A stretch of DNA of 64,000 bases from Paulinella micropora (Eukaryota; Cercozoa; Imbricatea; Euglyphida). The notes under the pieces were generated by a model. It worked only from the letters and a program-made list of their open reading frames with translations, was not told the DNA's origin and made no database searches. Shown piece after piece: positions 37,031 through 55,129 of the stretch (positions are counted from its first letter, which is position 1; each line of letters opens with the position of its first letter). The position numbers were made by a program, and so were the translations under genes. Where the stretch lies: positions 521,853 to 585,852 of the forward strand of contig BJOX01000132.1 of NCBI GenBank assembly GCA_009731375.1, written 5' to 3'.

Positions 37031-37163
37031 GCATTATGCTAAGTCCTCTGAGAATAGAGATATATCGATACGGAGGCCGTCTTGTTAGACAAGCTCCGAC
37101 GCTGCTATCGATTCCATTGTTCGCCGCAACGGACGACAATGAAATCCAGAGCAAGAGTATGAG

Positions 37164-37725
37164 GTGCTGGTATCGTTCATAGTATTACATGAATCCATTT
37201 TGGGATATGATTCAGCCCTATACAAATATTACTTGCGTCTGAGAGAGGAGGTGAAGAGAGAGCGGCCAGCACAGACTTTGACTGTCGTCGCACTGTTGTC
37301 TTATTTAGAAGCAACTGATGCTTGCTACCGTTTTTTCTCGGGCTGGGAATGCAAGCTTAGGAGGCCTCTTAAAGAAGGGGAAATGGCTCCTTGTGCTTTT
37401 AGTCATGCGGTAGGGGATTCAGCACTCAGTCTGCCCCGAGGACGAGATCGCACAAGCCATGCAAGCTATTCTGAAAAGAGATGAGCAAAAGAAGAGGAGG
37501 AAGCAAGGAGGAGGCGGAAGAAGAGGCGGAAAAGGAGGCGGAAGAGGAGGTGGAAGAGGAAGATGGATTGCCACCCCACCAGTCGAGGCAGCTATGCCTA
37601 AGGTGGAGGATGGGGTGGAGGAGAAGGCGGCTGGTGGGTTATCTCCAGTTCCAGCTCTAGCTCCTGCCACAATCCAACAGGCCAACAAGCCTATGAGGCC
37701 GCGGGAGGGGGAACAGACGGCGTGA
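37164..37725 (+). pseudogene. Gag C-terminal remnant of A2
   Basis: Two overlapping frames retain the Gag end: CYRFFSGWEC...CAFSH (a C-x8-C-x13-C-x3-H finger) near 37320-37410, then a Gly/Arg-rich tract and a UGA at about 37723, equivalent to the gag stop in A1. One frameshift separates finger and tail. Confidence 0.75.
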
Positions 37726-37880
37726 GAGGGGAAGAGAGAAAAAGGTACGGTTCAGCACGAAGGTCACAGTTGTGCCTGTTGCTTGAAGGAAAAAAAAAAA
37801 AAAAAAAAAAAAAGAAAGAAAGGAGGAGGAGGAGTCAAAAGACTTAGAGGCCAGACTTAAGGTCTTAGAACACAAGGTTC

Positions 37881-40800
37881 TTGTCCTCGCAAAGAATATG
37901 CAGAGGCCAGTTGCTTAATGCTATATTGAGCTTTTTTTGTGAAACTTTTAAAACAATGCTATATAATTTGAAAGTTGGTAATAAGACGATAGCGAATATT
38001 AATATTGTTGGCCGGAAGTTTTTGAATAAATACCGGAATTGGGTGGACGGAAATATGAAAAATTCGACTGACACTCTGAAAGGAGTAAGTAGTCGGACGG
38101 ATATCACTGGCATCATCACACTGACCTTTAAATTAAAATCCGCACGAGTATACCGCATGGACCTTTATGTTGTCCCAGGTTACCACGGATCAATATTACT
38201 GTCGTATGACCAATTAGCTACGATGGGGGCTGTGATTGATTGCGCCGCACGGCGAATGATATATGGAGTAAAAAGAGGAGAGGAGAGTGATATTGATCCC
38301 ATTAACGCTACTGACTCTTATGACGCTTATGAGCTGAGTCTAGCGACTGATCACAAAAAGATTGCCATCGTGCATGAGGCACTCGAGATGTATGTTCACC
38401 CTCATGTCATAAGACCGGACGAGCTGTCCTGGACCGACAATTGGGAATCCCAAGTGTGCACTGTCACTCCGACATCCCATTGGGACAAAAAGTCTATTGA
38501 TGACTTAATTGAGAAGAGGAAGGAGGAGATAATATGCGTCGCACAAAGAAGCCTTGGCGAGATTCGCGGAAGGAGTAGGAGCAGATGCCAAATTACTAAT
38601 GGATACTGTTTCCATGCGAAAGTAGGAGAAGAAAAAAGGGAGGCGTTTGTACCAAGGAGAACGGGGCGAATCCCGGACGCTCCACCAGAAACTATTAAAA
38701 GTTTTATTACTGATTTCTGGGGTGACGAGCCCACGTGGCCGCGTTTACTAACTGAAGCGAAGAAATGCTTACGGACTTTATTTGAAAATAATAAGCCGTA
38801 TACTATTATCCTGCCGTATAATGAGAAGGCGATATGGGCGCAGGAAATAAGGGACAGGCTTATTGATCATCCTATACCGGTACCCTCTCGCAAGCAACAG
38901 CTAGTGGTGGTTTGTCGCTTGGGAACTCGTGAGCAGAGCAGTGCATACAAGCGGAAGCTCAGAGACCTTGACAAGTTGAAATTGATACCGCAAGCATTCG
39001 CATGCTTTGATGGTTTCTACACCCGTAAAGCTCCTTTGCAATACGCGAGACTTATTGACATGCTGGTGGAGCTCGGCAAAGATGATGAGCCGGACACGGT
39101 CACGTATGAAAGGACGGGCCTAGATGATGTCTCGGAAGAAGACTTAGGATTGGAGGAGGACAGAGAACCCCTCAAGCAGACTAAGAAGATGTCTGATGAA
39201 GATTTCCAAGAGGCGGCGCGGAAAATCTTAGAAGAAGGAGTAGGCACGGAGAGAGAGAAGGAGCTTTTAAAAGCCAAATTGGATGCGAACAAAGAAATTT
39301 TTGACCCTCCATATGCTGGTGGTGTCAAGCCTGAGGACTTCAAAGAGAATATTTACAAAATACCGGGTGCGGAGCCGTCACCGGCACCACGAAGGGCGAA
39401 TTTGAGTATACATGAGGCGAAGATAGCGGAGGAGCTAGCAAGACAGCTGCTCAATGAGGACTTTATTGAGAGATCAACATCTCCAANNNNNNNNNNACTT
39501 TATTGAGAGATCAACATCCTCAACAGTCTCACAGCCGAGAATAGTGCCGAAGCCAGGAGGAGAATGGCGCCTGACAGTCAACTATGCTCGTGTTAACAAG
39601 ATGCTGGAGGAAGAGAGAAATCCTCTCCCGACATTAGAAGAAGGAAGGAGAGTACTGCGGAATGCGAAATTCTATTCGGTCATTGACCTTAAGAACGGCT
39701 TCTGGCAGATACCACTGGAAGAAAAGTCCAGATGGCTGAGCGTTTGTGGTGGGTATGGAAATATATCAATGGAAAGTGCTTCCGATGGGCCTCAAGCAAG
39801 CCCCAGGACTCTTTCAGAAGGTGATGCAGAAGATGCTAAGCAGTCAGTACGATGATCTGACAGACGGAGGATTTATGAGAAGGAGGGGACAGAAAGCGGG
39901 AGAATATGCATTTTGCTATATCGATGACATTATCGTATACTCTAACACAATGGAGGAGCATATCGATCATTTGTCCGATATATTCAGGCGCATCGGAGCT
40001 TTTGGCCTGAAGTGCAATCTGAAGAAGTGTCAACTTGCCAAGACGAGTGTGACATACTTAGGGTACGAGATCTCTCATAACCGAGTCTCGATATCTAAGG
40101 AGAAGAGGGAGGAGATTATGAATCGACCGATACCGAAGAACCGCACTGAATTGCACTCATTCCTTGCGATGGCGCAAAACTATAGCCAGTTCATACCCGA
40201 TCGGGGTGCAACACGTGCTAAGTTGGAGAGAATGATTGATTTTGGAGACTTTGAGAAGTGGGATGAAGAGGTTTTGCAAGCGTTTCATACGCTCAAAGAT
40301 CTTATTTACAAAGACCCGAAGGATGGAGGACTGGTGTTAACGATGCCCGACTTCACGAAACAATTCGTAGTCGATACAGATGCATCTACGTTTGCGATTG
40401 GGGCTGTATTACAGCAGGAAGATGAGGAGAAGAAATTACGCCCAATCATGTTTATTAGTAGAAAGTTGTGTGCGGCGGAGAGAAACTATTGCACAAGGCA
40501 AAGAGAGGCGTTGGCGGTAGTATGGGCCCTCAAGAGGNNNNNNNNNNTATGTGGGGAGGAACTCAATTTACTGTCAGAACTGATCATCATAACCTGTTAT
40601 GGTTGATGAATCGTGAACAGACGGGACGGCTAGCGCGGTGGCAAGCGTTCTTGTCTTGTTTCGATTTTACAATGGTCCATCTACCGGGGAAGCGAAATGT
40701 GGTCGCTGATAGCCTCTCTAGGCTAGAGTTTAACTCAAAAGTATCGGCGTTGGTGTCCACGGTGGAGATGGAAGACTTGTCCACTGACAAGGTGTATGAG

Positions 40801-41340
40801 GTCAGCCACACTGAGACGATGGGGATGGCGAGTGGAGTCCGATATGACCGCACGGGTCTACGGTACAGTCCACAAGCCCCGGATCACGGGATATGTTGTG
40901 AGCTACATACCCAGGAGGACGCTGAGTGGTCCTATGAGGTATATGAGAATGCGAAGGCGAACATGAAGGAAGAAGAGGAGACGCAGGAAGTTTATGCGGA
41001 GCCTCCTCAAGAGCGGAGAAGTGACCTAGACGATGACCCGGAGAGGATCGGGGTAAGGCTAGAAGATGGTACTATCCATATAGCCTCGCCTACCGCATGG
41101 AGGCAACAACAGGCTCAAGATCCGGAGTTTAAGGAACTGATACAGTTATATCAGAACCCGGATGAGCTAAAGATGACGAAAGCGATCAAAGATCAAATGA
41201 AGGAGATGGGATGGAGAGATGGTCTACTGTGGTACAAGGGCCTCCACGGTCGCTATGCGTCACAGCCGGACAAATGGACCCTTTGGGTACCGGAGAGTCT
41301 GAGACGATTTATATTTGTCGCAGCCCACAATTGCCCACTT
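37881..41340 (+). pseudogene. Pol remnant of A2 (protease, RT, RNase H, H2C2 start)
   Basis: Closely similar to A1 pol. The protease site reads GNKTIA instead of GNDTMA, losing the catalytic Asp. RT keeps FCYIDDIIVYS (about 39907-39935). A frameshift lies near 39740, and 10-N gaps at 39487-39496 and 40540-40549 interrupt it. The sequence 'actttattgagagatcaaca' occurs on both sides of the first gap, so that gap is an unmerged overlap. It ends within the integrase zinc domain at the gap 41341-41350. Confidence 0.88.
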
Positions 41341-41350
41341 NNNNNNNNNN
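41341..41350. other. Assembly gap joining two retrotransposon families
   Basis: 10 N; family A pol on the left, family B on the right, both truncated exactly here. A chimeric join is likely. Confidence 0.85.
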
Positions 41351-41379
41351 GAGAGAGAGAGAGTCCGTAGACACTTGTT

Positions 41380-43074
41380 AAAGTTAAAGATGGGATCAGT
41401 AAATGCTGTGGCAAAACCATTGTTCGAATCTCATTCGGATCTACTCTTTACTAAGTTGTATTTAGAGGGACAAGACGAAGAATGTAAAGTAGGGAATGAT
41501 ACAATGGCTTCCATCAATGTAGTAGGCCAAGAGTTCATTCAGCGATATCAGAACAAGAGCTGGTGGGGGAACCAGTGGGATTTCTTTAAAGGTGGAGGAC
41601 GAGTCAAGGGAGTCGGTGGAGATGCCCCAGTGACGGGTTACGTGTTTCTGAAAATCTTGTTGAAAGATGGAACTTCGCACAGACTCAAGTTTTGGATAGT
41701 TCCGAATTTCGATGGACCAATCCTGATCTCTCTAAACGGACTCAAACAAATGAGAACGCGGATCCATACATACGAAAACCAAGTATACTATGGGAACGTG
41801 AGGTACGAGATTAAACCAGACCGGAAATATTGGAGCTTCCTTACAAGTTATAAAGGTAAAGTGGATCACTCATTCTTTACCCAGGCAAAGGTGGAGAATT
41901 GGCATCCGTCTATGGATGAGATGGAGGACCGAGTGTTCATGACAGACTTAAGCATGGAGGACTCTGAGGACAATTGGACCCAGATGGAAATCGGGGAAGA
42001 GGACTCAGATATGGAACCGGATCGACACATGATTCTGGAGTCAATCCAGAGAAGGTTGGATTACCTGGAGACCGAGAATTGGATGGTTTCAATGGGAAGG
42101 CTGTTCATGTGGATGCGAGCACGTCAACATTGACAACTACGAAAGTATGGATTCTGACGTAGTATGGAATGTAACCATGAACGCGGCCCAGAAGAAAGAA
42201 GAAACAATTCAAGAGTTTCTGACAGCTAAGTGGGGAGTAGAGCCTCATCTGCCTCATGGGATCAAAGAGATCAAGAGGGCATTAAAGAATCGAGTATCGG
42301 TCACTAAGATGACTATTGTCGTACCTGTTGGAACAAGAAAAGAAATGTGGTGGAACGATATTGAAGACTACATGATCGATGATCCGATCCCGATTCCTTG
42401 TAGAGGCGGAAAGCTCATCATTGCATGTCATTTGGGAAAGAACAAGCATTCGATTGGAGGCAACTGATTCTCGAAAGAGAGATGTCAGATGTTAGAAAAA
42501 GTGCATTTAGTCAGATATCGGGGATCTATCACAAGACGCATGGCCTACAATTCGCAACGGTCATGCATCAGATTTGTGGTCTCGCAAAGGACGAGAAAGT
42601 TCAAAGGGAGGAATACAACAGTGACATGAGCTTTGACAAATGGGAACAGCGCAAAAGTTCTGACTACAAGGAAGTATTGAAGTCAATCAGCCCGGAAGAT
42701 AAAGCTAAGCGCTCAATGAAGCAAAGGAGATCCTGGGGGAAAAGAAAAGCTCATGGAAAGGTTCGGCCAAGTGCAAGGCAAAGCTGAAGGACACACTTGA
42801 TGAAGGGATCGAGGCTTTTGGACCATTGGAGTCTGGATCAGTCAAGGACTTCGAGGTCAATCTCGAGAGGAAGCCAGGGGACTACATGAAAGGGAAGTCG
42901 AGAGGGAGACTTAGCTATCATGAGGAAAAGATCGCGAAAGAGATCATTGAGGACCTACATGATCGAGATTTGATAGAGGAGAGACTGTCGGAAATCTCAT
43001 CTCCTGTTACCATGGCCCGAAACCAGATGGAACACTCAGGCTCTGTATCAACTATTTCCGGATCAACAAAATGA
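41380..43074 (+). pseudogene. Protease-like region and linker of B
   Basis: GNDTMASINVVGQEF at about 41493-41537 matches the A1 motif, so Met after DT is shared by both families. The linker is split among four frames. Confidence 0.75.
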
Positions 43075-44240
43075 TCATGGATATCGACACACCGGTACCG
43101 GACATCAAACAAGCTATTAATAGCTTATATGGAGCAAAGATTTACTCAACGCTTGATCTCAAGAACGGATTCTGGCAGATCCCAATATCGGAAAGAAGCC
43201 GATGGTTGACAGCTTTTTCAATCGAGATGAGGACGTACGTGTGGAAAGTGCTACCAATGGGACTTAAGATCTCACCGGGGGTATTTCAGAAGGCAATAAC
43301 CACTATGCTTGGTGACAAGTATGAGGACAAGAGTTTTACGGAAAAGTATGGCAATACGGAAGTCTATGCTTTTTGTTATATTGATGACGTGATCATATTT
43401 TCAAAGACGGAGGATGATCATGTGGAACACGTCAGAGATGTATTAAGGCGAGTCAAAGCCTTTGGACTCAAGTTGAACCGAAGAAGTGTGAGTTTGCGCA
43501 GGACTCTATTACTTATTTGGGATACCAGATCTCTCAAGGAAAATTTGCGATTTCGAACAAGAAGAGAAACGCAGTAGCTGAGATGGAGATGCCCAAAACT
43601 AAGTCGGAGTTGCATTCATTTGTCTCATTGGCTCAGCACTATGGGGAATTTATTCCGAGGTTTGCAGACGAAGTTCAATGTATCCGGGAATTCCTAAAGA
43701 ATGGAAATGCTGAAGGGTCATGGCCAGCTCCAGTAATGAGGACTATAAACTGCTATCAAGGGACCCGAAGGAGGGAGGCCGGGTATTGATGTTACCGGAT
43801 TGGAAGAAACCGTTTGTCCTAGACACGGATGCATCGGGCTATGCGATTGGAGGAGTCTTACAACAAATGGATGAGTATCGGGTATACTAAGACCCGTCAC
43901 GTTCATTAGTAGACAACTGTCAAAGGAAGAAAGACAGTATTGTACAAGACACCGGGAAACGCTAGCTATCGTTTGGGCCTTCAGAAGGCTAAGGGGATAC
44001 CTGTGGGGAGCCAAGAACACGTTGGTGAGAACGGACCATCACAACTTGAAATGGCTCATGAGTCAGGATCAGAAGGGGCGATTAGCCAGATGGCAACAGG
44101 AACTGGCGGAATACCACTTCACTATCGAGTATCTGAAAGGAAAGGACAATGTCAAGGCGGATACAATGTCCCGTCAAGGCAAGGACAAGATTGAACAGGA
44201 GGAAATTAAAGAAGACGAGGTCTACTCAATCAGAGTAAGA
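43071..44240 (+). pseudogene. RT and RNase H of B
   Basis: RT motifs LKNGFWQIPI, LPMGLKISPGVFQ and FCYIDDVIIFS (about 43370-43400), followed after frameshifts by RNase H (VRTDHHNLKWLMSQDQ near 44022). At least three frame breaks. Confidence 0.85.
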
Positions 44241-44338
44241 CTGGAGGATCCTGTTCATGATGGCACAGGCTATGCCCGATTCATGATGGCACAGGCTATG
44301 CCCAATTCAGATTCACGACACCGGAGTCTGTTTTTGCG

Positions 44339-46356
44339 ATGTCAGGATGCACCCTATCTTTGGAGGAACTGGAGAATGATCGTGACTTTGACAAGAAGAA
44401 ACCCAGAGGGTTAGTGTGTTACAAGAGGGACAATTGGAAAACCTCAGTTCATTTTGTATCAGAGGAAGCATACGCCTTTCAAGCGGCCACTGAACCGTTA
44501 CCGGATATCTGTTGTAAGGACTGTCTAGACAGTAGAATCTATGAAGTCTACGATGAGATCCTGTGGAAAGAAAGTGAGAAGGCGGACTCACTTTACGACA
44601 CGCAAGATGTCATGGATTACGAGAAATCCTGGAAGGAGGTTTCAGAGGAGTCAGCTTTTCCGGATCATGGAGGACTAGTGTATCCTCTAAAAGGGAAATC
44701 ATTGGAAGACCGGGTGCAAGACCTAGGAGACCAACATCCCGACAGAGCTGCACTCGCACAAGAGGATAGGCTGGATATCAGAATTGCTTCGGTGGAGGCC
44801 TTCAAAAGACTGACAAAGTCAGATGCGGAATATAAGGAGCTCGTGGAACACATGCTCAACCCGTCAGGAAAGACTCTGACAGAAAAGATCAAGAATAAGA
44901 TGAAATATCTGACATGGAAGGATGATCTTATCTGGTTTAAGGGCCCAGGAGGAGCATACGAGAAGCAGGAGGACAAATGGACAATTTGGGTTCCAAAGGA
45001 TTTGAGATTGCACATTCTGGTGGCAGCTCACCATTGTCCGTTATCGAGCCATCCAGGATTTGAGCGGATGAAATGGGCGGTTATGCGCAAGTTTTGGTGG
45101 CATGGAATGACCAAGCAGATCAGGAGGTTCGTGGAAGGATGTGTTCATTGTAAAAGAGCGAAAACGGTATATCAACCGAACAAGGGACACCTGATGGAGT
45201 TCGACCTGTCAGCGGACATCTTTGATGTCATTCATATTAACATGTGGGACCCTTACCAGAATCAGTGGATGGATTCAAGTATGTTTTGACGGTTATAGAC
45301 AGGGCATCTAACTACGTCATTACTGTTCCAGTCAAAGATGAGACCAAAGAGTCTACGATCAAGGCGCTCATTGACCATGTATTTTCCAGGATAGGAGTTA
45401 CCAGGAAAATTACATCAGATCGCCACAAGACATTTATCAACTGGCTCTCTGAGGAACTTGGCAAGTACTACGGGTTCAAGTGGAAGTACGTGACAGCCTA
45501 CAATCCTAGGGCTAATGGGAAAATTGAAAGAGTGCATAGAACACTCAAGGCCGCGGTCAAGACATACTGCGTGCAGAAACAGACAGTTTGGCCAGAAGTT
45601 ATACGATCTTTCACATTTTCGATAAACAACTTGCCATCATCATCGTTGGGAGGCCCGGAGAAGCTCAGCCCGAATCAGTTAGTTCATGGGAGGGTATTGA
45701 ACACGCCAATGGCAAACTTGAGACCAGGAGACAAGTGGGAGCCTCATGAGCTATTGCTGAGGCCAAGGAGTACGTGAGAACAGGCTAGTAAGAAACAAGA
45801 CGAACAGCAGGAGAATAAGCTCAAACATGCGGAGTTCCAGATTAGGGACACAGTTTTACTATATGTACCTCACATCCCGGTGGGAATCAGGGACAAGGTT
45901 TATTGTAAATGGCAAGGACCATATCAGATCAAGCAACGTACAGGAGCCTATGACTATAAGATAGTACCTCTTGGAAAAGGGAGGGAACAGATCGCTCATG
46001 CCAGAAGGTTGGTGAAATATGCGCCTTATCTGTTGGATTTTGAGTCTGAAGCAGAAGCTCTTGGCAGGATACAAGATGGATTCAAGAACCCACCAAAGGT
46101 GGATGAGAAAGAGGCTGAAGAGAACACCAATGTTCAGATTGGAAATGAGGAGATTGCGGGAGAGCATAAGAGGGAACAAATCAGACAAGCTGTTCAAAGA
46201 GCGGGACTCAAGACAGAGGATTCAGAGATCAAGGTGGGATCGATACCGATGGATACGGAAGAGGAATCAAGTCCTGAACCGACGGAGACCGAGGAAGTCA
46301 AAAGAGATCGTTTAGATCATAAGCATTCAAGGCTCGAACCAATAGGAAAGTTATGA
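44339..46356 (+). pseudogene. Integrase of B (H2C2, core, GPY/F)
   Basis: H2C2 finger HHCPLSSHPG...CVHCK near 45030-45165; core with SDRHKTF and ANGKIERVHR; GPY/F as WQGPYQIKQRTGAYDYKI near 45910. The frame changes by -1 at 'tgggaccc' (about 45247), the same place as in A1, and a stop at 45775 interrupts before GPY/F. Confidence 0.85.
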
Positions 46357-46410
46357 TTATATGGTCAAGATACTGGAGGGATCAAGTGGAGACAAGGATC
46401 CTTTTACCTT

Positions 46411-46975
46411 ATGAAACCTAATCAGAAATCCGTCGGAGATGATACGTTGGATGACCTATATCTGTTAAAGATTGTTGGAAAGTTACCTTCAAAAGAGGAA
46501 AGAACGTTGGGGATTACACCCGTCATGCAATTCTGGAGGAGTGAGGAGGCTGTGGAAAAGCCGAAGGAAAGAACATATCTACCAGTTTATGTAGATTCAA
46601 AGGGAAAAGAAATCTGGGACGGGACGATCAAAGAGGATGATGAGGATTTCACGCCATGGACTATTCAAGAGAGTCCAAGATTGGTACTCAATGCTCCTTT
46701 TGATTTGACCCCGGATATGCAGATTCCAGAACGGATATGAGATATTCTGTTGGATTCTGATTTTTCTTTTGAATATGTCGGAGCCCCAACTCAGTTATGA
46801 CAAGGTTACCAGAGGAAAGAAATATAGGAAGTTGAAGCCTGAAAAAGAGGCTGATAACGGTAGGAAACCAGGAAGGCACAGGAAAGTCAATGTTGGAAAG
46901 CATCCAAGGGATAAGACTGGTCGGAAAAGTCAAGTTCCGGAAGAACCAGAAAACGCGGTCGTGTTAAGTAGCTAA
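46411..46975 (+). pseudogene. Conserved post-integrase domain and basic tail of B
   Basis: DDTLDDLYLLKIVGKL, QFWRSEE, YLPVYVDSKG and FTPWTIQESPRLVLNAPF mirror the A1 extension. A frameshift separates a Lys/Arg-rich tail (46769-46975). Confidence 0.75.
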
Positions 46976-47353
46976 GCATTTTTTTCTAGGTAGGAATACC
47001 TAAGAAAAATAGCACAAGCTTGTCCAAGGGAGCAATTTTCTTTACGGAAACGGTAATGTTTTTTCTGTTCTTTGTCACTGGCATTGATGATATGCAGGAT
47101 TAGGTATCCTTTTTGCGGGGACAAGTCGTCTCAAGTATATAGTTCCAGTGGTCCAGGAGGATAATTTTATTTGCCCGATAGAGGGAACTCGATCATAATT
47201 TGCTAACGCATTTATTATCGGGGGGGGCTGCGGATTTAGGTTTAGACGGATGTTCTGGCATACGTGAAATAAGTAGTCGTGATGGGTCGTTTTAATTTTT
47301 CAAATCCGGGCCCAGTCTTTTCTCACAAGTCGGATTTTTCGGAGAGGGGGGAT

Positions 47354-47525
47354 TGTTACCGGCACATCATAACGACTATATTTTTAGACCTGAACACTTT
47401 GAAATGCCACTATTTAAGGAAACTCATCCGGTCTATCGTTAATTCTCTGTTTTACTCCGCCCCTTTTTACACAGAAGGTACAGGGAAGAACGGAGGACGT
47501 TCTCATTAAAGGCTGTATCGTCACA
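47354..47525 (+). repeat. 3' LTR of B
   Basis: TGTTACC...GTCACA, preceded by the purine tract GGAGAGGGGGG. Similarity with 12656-12862 starts and stops at these ends. Confidence 0.7.
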
Positions 47526-48207
47526 GGCAAATTCGATGGCTGCCACGGACTCGGTTTGACACCCGAATGTACCCAGTAATAAACTTAATTTGTTTTCCAC
47601 CGTGCCGGGCTCCAGGCTGAACGCCCGACTGCTTTTGAATCATAATATATACAATGAAGAACGCTTCAGGCAGTGCTTTTCCCCGCGTAGGCTTCAAGTC
47701 GGAGCTGAAAAGCCTTCACATGTTGTGAAAAACGCCCGCGCAAGCCTCTTTCCAACAGTCACAGAATACTCTCAGAGTCACGGACAGATTACAGTCATTA
47801 CTTACCAACCATCAGAATCAGAGATTTATTACCGGTCAGTAATATTAACATCAGGTCGTGAGGACCAAAAGGCAGGTCCGAGCGGGGGCCATAGCTGAGG
47901 CTTGTGTCAGAGAACAGGCCCGCTGGGCCCGCTGGGAGCTCAGCGTTGAGTACTACAGTATAGTATAAAGTCAATCTAAGTATTTCCGCCATCCCAGGGT
48001 TCGGCCTCTTTGAATGTGGACCCTCGTTTTTGACCGCAAAAATGACTGTCTATGGAGTTGTGAACTTTAACTAGCCACAATAACTCTAGTTTGCGGTGAA
48101 GAACCAAGGGGACGGTCCACAGCAAAAATGGCCTGGATCTGGGATGGCTGGAATACTGAAATTGGAATACTGAAATTGACATGACTAACAAATTGAAATT
48201 TAACATG
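47526..48207. other. Intergenic
   Basis: Between element B and the end of the reductase gene. AATAAA near 47577. Short chance ORFs only. Confidence 0.5.
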
Positions 48208-53790
<5,583 letters not shown>

Positions 53791-54016
53791 AGGAGGGGCC
53801 CCTTGGGGCCGATTGGGCACAGTGTAGCTGATGTATTGCGCTAGAAAGCAGTAGGCCCAACGCGTTTCACACAACAGTAATAGCAATCGACGGAGAGCAA
53901 CAAGCAAACAGTGCAAGCGAACTGACTTTCTTTTGGAGTGATCATCGCCTGGACCTTGGTGAGTCTGTAACATCATGGAAGCATACTTGGAATCTAAAAC
54001 CTTTCTTTCAGTGTGC

Positions 54017-54268
54017 TTACTGGTTCTCGGTGAATTTGAGACCATCTATGATATGCTGGTTGGTCCAGGCCAGTGCTCCCAAAATAACAAAGGCTATACC
54101 CGCTGTTGACATACATTGACATCTCTTTGATATGATTCGAAGAATCGGATACATACCTGCAGCTGCCCTCACTGGGCTGAAGACGTATTGGTCCGCTAGT
54201 TCTTTATAGTCTGGAGGTTCTCTGTTGTTATTTTTGAAGTGATCGATGTTATCCCAATCATATGACAT
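54017..54268 (-). CDS. 65-residue membrane protein, 2 exons
   Basis: Exons 54157-54268 and 54017-54102 with a 54-bp intron (GTATGT...CAACAG) give a 65-residue protein: a polar N-terminus (MSYDWDNIDHF), YVFSPVRAAAA, then one hydrophobic segment (GIAFVILGALAW) and a short tail. Without splicing the hydrophobic segment is interrupted by unrelated residues. Size and layout suit a small mitochondrial inner-membrane or accessory protein, but I recognise no family. The start could be an ATG 14 codons upstream. Confidence 0.6.
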   Translation of the reverse strand: MSYDWDNIDHFKNNNREPPDYKELADQYVFSPVRAAAGMYPILRIISKRCQCMSTAGIAFVILGALAWTNQHIIDGLKFTENQ

Positions 54269-54742
54269 GCTTGGTGGCGATCTCGATCTGTTCACATGAA
54301 TTTGACACATCACAAATGGTTCCTTGTGATGCCTCCTTCATGCTCATACTTGTACTGCATTCATTTGTCAAATCATGCATTCAAACAAGTGGTCGATTCA
54401 TGCAACACAAAACACCAGGTCGAGCTCCTTGTTCCAACGGGTACTAAGCAACAACCTATCTGTATGAATCTTTTGCTAGCCGCCAAACATTTGGGGGACT
54501 GGAAAGTTACAAAATTAACTACAGAACAAGAATAATAAACCCACAGAACTCACAGAGATATATCGTGCAAATGTGCATCTTCTTCCAAGCTGTGCCAGAG
54601 CCGCATATCGCAGGCGGATGCCTTTTTTATGTAGAAAAAGGAATTTCATTGCCAATCTTCACAATCTGCCCAAAAAAGTGAATTCTTCTCCACAGAACCG
54701 TAATATTTTTTTGTCAGTCTGTGAATGAGCACAGATTAAGAA
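54269..54742. promoter_or_regulatory. Intergenic region between two divergent small genes
   Basis: 474 bp without microsatellites between head-to-head starts; candidate shared promoter, no motif assigned. Confidence 0.35.
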
Positions 54743-55117
54743 ATGCAATACGCGGCAGACACAGAGGAGTGGTACGCCAAAGCTCCGAAGCAGTACCTCT
54801 TCAATGCGTTCCAGAACGCAAAGATGGGAGTGCCTAATTTCAATGTAAGGAAACCTCGAATCTATGTTTGCGGATCTCAAACCTGCATTTGATGTTTCCT
54901 GTCCATGAGAGTACTGATACTGGTTCCTTTGTCGCATGTGTTCATTTGTTAGCTTTACCAAATGGCAGGGGGTTGGTGCGCTTCTCTGACAACTGTAGGC
55001 AAAACGGTCCAACACATCCAACAGCTAAATAATACTCGTCTCCACAACTTTCTCGAAATGTCAAAACTTTCTGTTTATACGAATCACAGTAACATACCAC
55101 TAGCTACAATCCTGTGA
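54743..55117 (+). CDS. Small unidentified protein, 88 aa, 2 exons
   Basis: Exon 54743-54844 (MQYAADTEEWYAKAPKQYLF...) ends at AAT/GTAAGG; a 108-bp intron ends 'tttgttag'; exon 54953-55117 continues in phase (LYQMAGGWCASLTTVGKTV) to TGA. Length, splice sites and composition support a real gene; no family is recognised. The far C-terminus is less convincing, and a further donor could precede the (CTAC)n array. Confidence 0.45.
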
Positions 55118-55129
55118 AGGCGTCTGTCT

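Larger units (their letters stand above)
34342..41340 (+). mobile_element. Ty3/gypsy element A2, decayed, 3' end missing
   Basis: Same family as A1 in opposite orientation: 5' LTR 34342-34581 (TGTAGG...TTACA), primer-binding site at 34584, leader with two insertions, a gag mostly replaced by a purine minisatellite, then pol to the N gap at 41341. No 3' LTR is present before the gap, beyond which a different family begins. Confidence 0.9.
41351..47525 (+). mobile_element. Ty3/gypsy element B, degenerate, 5' end missing
   Basis: A second, diverged family with the same domain order as A1: protease-like, RT, RNase H, H2C2, integrase core, GPY/F, conserved extension, polypurine tract (47341-47351) and 3' LTR (47354-47525). 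Many frameshifts make it a probable fossil, though some may be assembly errors. Confidence 0.88.

Noticed and set aside
47590-47898. A 102-codon ORF after element B
   Set aside because: No splice context, no recognisable motif, and composition not different from chance.
54659-55021. A 120-codon minus-strand ORF
   Set aside because: It is antisense to the two-exon plus-strand gene, whose splice sites and composition fit better.
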